Under the pieces are notes generated by a model. It ran no database searches, was not told where the DNA came from, and worked only from the letters and a program-made list of their open reading frames with translations. The translations under genes were made by a program, and so were the position numbers. 64,000 nt of DNA from Cytophagales bacterium (GTDB lineage: Bacteria; Bacteroidota; Bacteroidia; Cytophagales; Cyclobacteriaceae). The stretch lies in contig JAWPMT010000004.1 of NCBI GenBank assembly GCA_033344775.1, positions 1 to 64,000 of the forward strand. The letters run 5' to 3'. Shown here one piece after another: positions 61,216 to 64,000 of this stretch; within the stretch, counting starts at the first letter, position 1; each line of letters opens with the position of its first letter.

Positions 61216-62901
61216 ATGGATTTTGCTACCATCGACATCATTGTCTTTGTCGGATATTGCCTACTGATCGTAGGAATTGGAATTTATGTTTCGAGGGATA
61301 AAAAAGGTCACGAGAAAAGTGCCGAAGACTACTTCCTCGCAGGTAAATCTCTCCCCTGGTGGGCCATTGGAGCTTCCCTGATCGCGGCAAACATTTCAGC
61401 TGAACAATTCATCGGCATGTCAGGGTCCGGATTTGCACTTGGACTGGCCATTGCTTCTTACGAATGGATGGCGGCAGTTACTTTGCTGGTTGTAGGAAAA
61501 TACTTCCTTCCCATTTTTATAGAAAAAGGACTTTACACGATCCCTGAATTTGTAGAAAAACGCTATAGCACCAATCTAAAAACCATATTAGCAGTCTTCT
61601 GGATCGCACTCTATGTATTTGTCAACCTGACTTCCGTGATGTATCTGGGTGCCAAGGCCCTGGACACGATCATAGGAACAGGTGATGGCTCTATCATGAT
61701 GACCAGTGTGATCGGTCTTGCATTATTTGCTGCAGCCTACTCGCTTTGGGGCGGCTTATCTGCTGTGGCATGGACCGATGTGGTACAAGTTGTATTATTG
61801 ATCATTGGCGGACTGGTGACTACATTTATCGCTTTGGACCATCTTGTGCCTGATGGAAGTGCCTGGGACGGACTCACCTACTTATATAACAAGGTACCCG
61901 AGAAATTCTCGATGATCCTTAGTCAGGGAGAGATCATTACTCCAAATGGCAAGGATGCCTGGAACGACCTACCTGGTCTTGCGGTTCTGGTAGGAGGCAT
62001 GTGGGTTGCCAATGTATATTACTGGGGTTTCAACCAATATATCATCCAACGAACATTGGCCGCCAAAAGTCTGAAAGAGTCTCAAAAAGGAATTGTGTTT
62101 GCTGCAGCACTGAAGTTAATCATCCCGTTGATTGTGGTTATTCCGGGAATCATTGCATTTGTCATGAATTCAGATGCCTCAGGCGTGGTAGCATCAGGCG
62201 TAGCTGACCCGACCTTCCTCAATCCCGAAGGTGGTATCATCAATGATAATGCAGCTCCGTGGCTGATCAAGTCATTTGTTCCTGTCGGCTTAAAAGGTCT
62301 CGTATTGGCGGCTCTAGCAGCGGCGATCGTATCCTCTTTAGCTTCTATGCTCAACTCCACTGCGACCATCTTTACGATGGACATCTATAAACCTTACATC
62401 AATCAAAATGCCACCGACAAACAAACGGTGAACGTGGGTAGGCTTACTGCTGCTGTTGCACTGGTATTGGCCGTGTTTATTGCTCCTGCGCTGGGAAATA
62501 TTGATCAGGCATTCCAATTCATTCAGGAATACACGGGAGTAGTAAGTCCGGGCATACTAGCCGTATTCCTTACAGGACTTTTCTGGAAGAAAGCAACCAA
62601 TAATGCTGCCATCTGGGGAATCCTTATCTCTATCCCAATTGCTTTGTATTTCAAGGTAGCTCCTAAAGGATGGAGTGATGCAGCCATGTTTATTGATTGG
62701 CCGTTCATGCATCAAATGCTGGCTACTTGTTTGATATCCATTGCGATTATATTAGGGATCAGTCACCTTGAAGGAAAAGGAGCAGACGATGCCAAAGGCA
62801 TTCCTTTGAACAAGGACCTGTTCAAAACGTCTAGCACGTTCAATATCGGTGCTATGATCGTATTGATCATTATCGCTTTTCTGTATGCATTCTTTTGGTA
62901 A
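61216..62901 (+). CDS. Sodium:solute symporter, SGLT-like
   Basis: 561 residues with about 14 membrane helices. SSS family pattern: EDYFLAGKSLPWWAIGASLI, AANISAEQFIGMSGSGFALG, LYTIPEFVEKRYSTNLKTIL, SLWGGLSAVAWTDVVQVVLL and YWGFNQYIIQRTLAAKSLKE; the last two are typical of the sugar/inositol (SGLT) branch. It should import a sugar or polyol with sodium ions. ATG 61216 was preferred to GTG 61210. It starts 28 bp after the coiled-coil protein, perhaps in the same operon as the siaBC-like genes. Confidence 0.92.
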   Translation: MDFATIDIIVFVGYCLLIVGIGIYVSRDKKGHEKSAEDYFLAGKSLPWWAIGASLIAANISAEQFIGMSGSGFALGLAIASYEWMAAVTLLVVGKYFLPIFIEKGLYTIPEFVEKRYSTNLKTILAVFWIALYVFVNLTSVMYLGAKALDTIIGTGDGSIMMTSVIGLALFAAAYSLWGGLSAVAWTDVVQVVLLIIGGLVTTFIALDHLVPDGSAWDGLTYLYNKVPEKFSMILSQGEIITPNGKDAWNDLPGLAVLVGGMWVANVYYWGFNQYIIQRTLAAKSLKESQKGIVFAAALKLIIPLIVVIPGIIAFVMNSDASGVVASGVADPTFLNPEGGIINDNAAPWLIKSFVPVGLKGLVLAALAAAIVSSLASMLNSTATIFTMDIYKPYINQNATDKQTVNVGRLTAAVALVLAVFIAPALGNIDQAFQFIQEYTGVVSPGILAVFLTGLFWKKATNNAAIWGILISIPIALYFKVAPKGWSDAAMFIDWPFMHQMLATCLISIAIILGISHLEGKGADDAKGIPLNKDLFKTSSTFNIGAMIVLIIIAFLYAFFW

Positions 62902-63009
62902 AAAGTAATAATCACCAAAAGAGTCAGACAGGGATCATAAAAAAAAATTGCCTGATCTATCGTTTTGAAACCGAATGCCCATTGGCTTATTCATCATAAG
63001 AGAATTTAA

Positions 63010-64000
63010 TCATCTTATATTAAGGTTAACATTGTATTCCCTCGACATCCAGTGATTAAACTCATCTTGTAACTGTTCAATGGGCATTGCAATAGCTTCT
63101 TCTAATACGTTGACAGGATCAAAATCAGGTCCTTCAAAGATTCGAGATGGCCTTTCTTTATAAGCTTGAATCACTGATGGGATCAAATCTCGGCTATCAA
63201 AAAACATCATTAAGTGTTTAGCCATTGCATAATTCAATGCAACATCACAAGCATTGACTTCATCTTGATACTCGTCTACTGTTAAGAGTTCATCATTCGA
63301 ACCATGATACTGAAAATTACTCCAATTACCAGCTATTAAGTGTTTGATGCTAGGCATCCACTCAAATCTTTTGGCGTGCTGCCTAAGTACCGTGGTTCTC
63401 CATACCCTTTTATTGTGTCGGAGTGTGTCATTTTTCCAGTGAGATTCTTCATAAAGGCTGGCCAGCCCTTCGTCTAGCCATGCAGGAATATCTCCGATAT
63501 CGGTTCGAATCATCAAATGAAATAACTCATGCACGATTGTCCCCATACCTTGTTTAGTAGAATTTCCAAGTACACTGAGATCGGATAAGTTGGAATAACC
63601 AATATTTTCTTTGGGAATATTGATACCATGTGCGATTTGAGCCGCTTCTGCTAGTCTTTTTTTGTTTCCCATTAGATATACCGCGATTACTTTATTGGAC
63701 GGTCTTACTCCATAATACTTATAGAAGAAAGTATAAATACGCTCAAGCTCTGCTGCAGGACGCACAAAATGATTTCTCTTGACATCCCGCTTTGACGGAA
63801 GAATAAAGACAAACCTACCCTGTCCTACTACGCCAAACTTCTTAGGTAGATAGTCCTTATAATATTTTTCTGCTTCATCAAGTTCTGAAATATCAAATAT
63901 TCGTTTTGTAAGTTCTTCCTGATCAAAAGTCGGATCAAGTTGGAATTGAGACATTACTTGATCACAGTTGAAGACATAGCCCATTTTGCCCCGAACAGAA
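63010..64000 (-). CDS. HEXXH metallopeptidase-like protein, possibly cut by the window edge
   Basis: At least 324 residues from ATG 63984; the frame stays open to the window edge, so the true start may lie outside. The zinc motif VHELFHLM (His152, Glu153, His156 counted from 63984) is followed by DIPAWLDEGLASLYEE, whose Glu is the usual third ligand of gluzincin-type (MA clan) peptidases. The first part has VFILPSKRDVKRN and VIAVYLMGNKKRLAE. The second part reads ALNYAMAKHLMMFF, typical of such enzymes. Substrate unknown. No signal peptide at the visible start. Confidence 0.85.
   Translation of the reverse strand, partial: SVRGKMGYVFNCDQVMSQFQLDPTFDQEELTKRIFDISELDEAEKYYKDYLPKKFGVVGQGRFVFILPSKRDVKRNHFVRPAAELERIYTFFYKYYGVRPSNKVIAVYLMGNKKRLAEAAQIAHGINIPKENIGYSNLSDLSVLGNSTKQGMGTIVHELFHLMIRTDIGDIPAWLDEGLASLYEESHWKNDTLRHNKRVWRTTVLRQHAKRFEWMPSIKHLIAGNWSNFQYHGSNDELLTVDEYQDEVNACDVALNYAMAKHLMMFFDSRDLIPSVIQAYKERPSRIFEGPDFDPVNVLEEAIAMPIEQLQDEFNHWMSREYNVNLNIR

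Overview
The window reads as a chromosome segment of a gliding, marine-type Bacteroidota, most likely order Cytophagales. The evidence is a type IX secretion (T9SS) adhesin with its PorP/SprF partner, a SusC/SusD pair, the Bacteroidota run miaB - sigma-54 activator - lptE - TPR protein - secG beside groES-groL, and several promoters of the Bacteroidota form TTTG-N19-23-TAnnTTTG. I cannot name the genus. I found no tRNA, rRNA, CRISPR array, insertion sequence or phage.

Layout. 1-12.9 kb: the 3' part of a giant surface protein built on near-identical 1668/1680-bp coding tandem repeats, ending in a T9SS type B sorting domain, then porP/sprF. 12.9-22.6 kb: housekeeping genes (holin-like protein, gamma carbonic anhydrase, miaB operon, chaperonins). 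22.7-36.7 kb: transport and metabolism (two small or unknown proteins, an SSS symporter, pckA, a YHYH/Calx-beta lipoprotein, dnaE with a fused proofreading exonuclease, and the operon etfB-etfA-bifunctional nuclease-nucleoside transporter). 36.9-48.4 kb: small secreted paralogues, SusC/SusD, a decayed TPR gene with a small partner, a YheT-like hydrolase and a heme-type TonB receptor. 48.4-53.8 kb: a 570-bp hairpin-rich gene-free stretch, a minus-strand group (CX4CH lipoprotein, YceI, DUF5777), DUF2452 with an overlapping 50-codon membrane protein, a DUF3127 protein with an SSB-like tail, DUF2911 and DUF302.

53.9-62.9 kb is the most interesting part. It holds a membrane HAMP/SpoIIE phosphatase (SiaA-like), a minus-strand operon of a sensor histidine kinase, a receiver protein with a degenerate SpoIIE domain and a 75-residue protein, then divergently a SiaB-family kinase, a SiaC-family phosphoprotein, a coiled-coil/two-helix membrane protein and a sodium:solute symporter. 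This looks like a SiaABC partner-switch module wired to two-component parts, with no diguanylate cyclase (the known SiaC target in Pseudomonas) in sight. The window ends inside or at the start of a minus-strand HEXXH metallopeptidase-like gene.

Starts were moved from the longest reading frame where a signal peptide, a neighbour's stop codon or a promoter-like element argued for it. All family names come from reading the translations; no database search was run.
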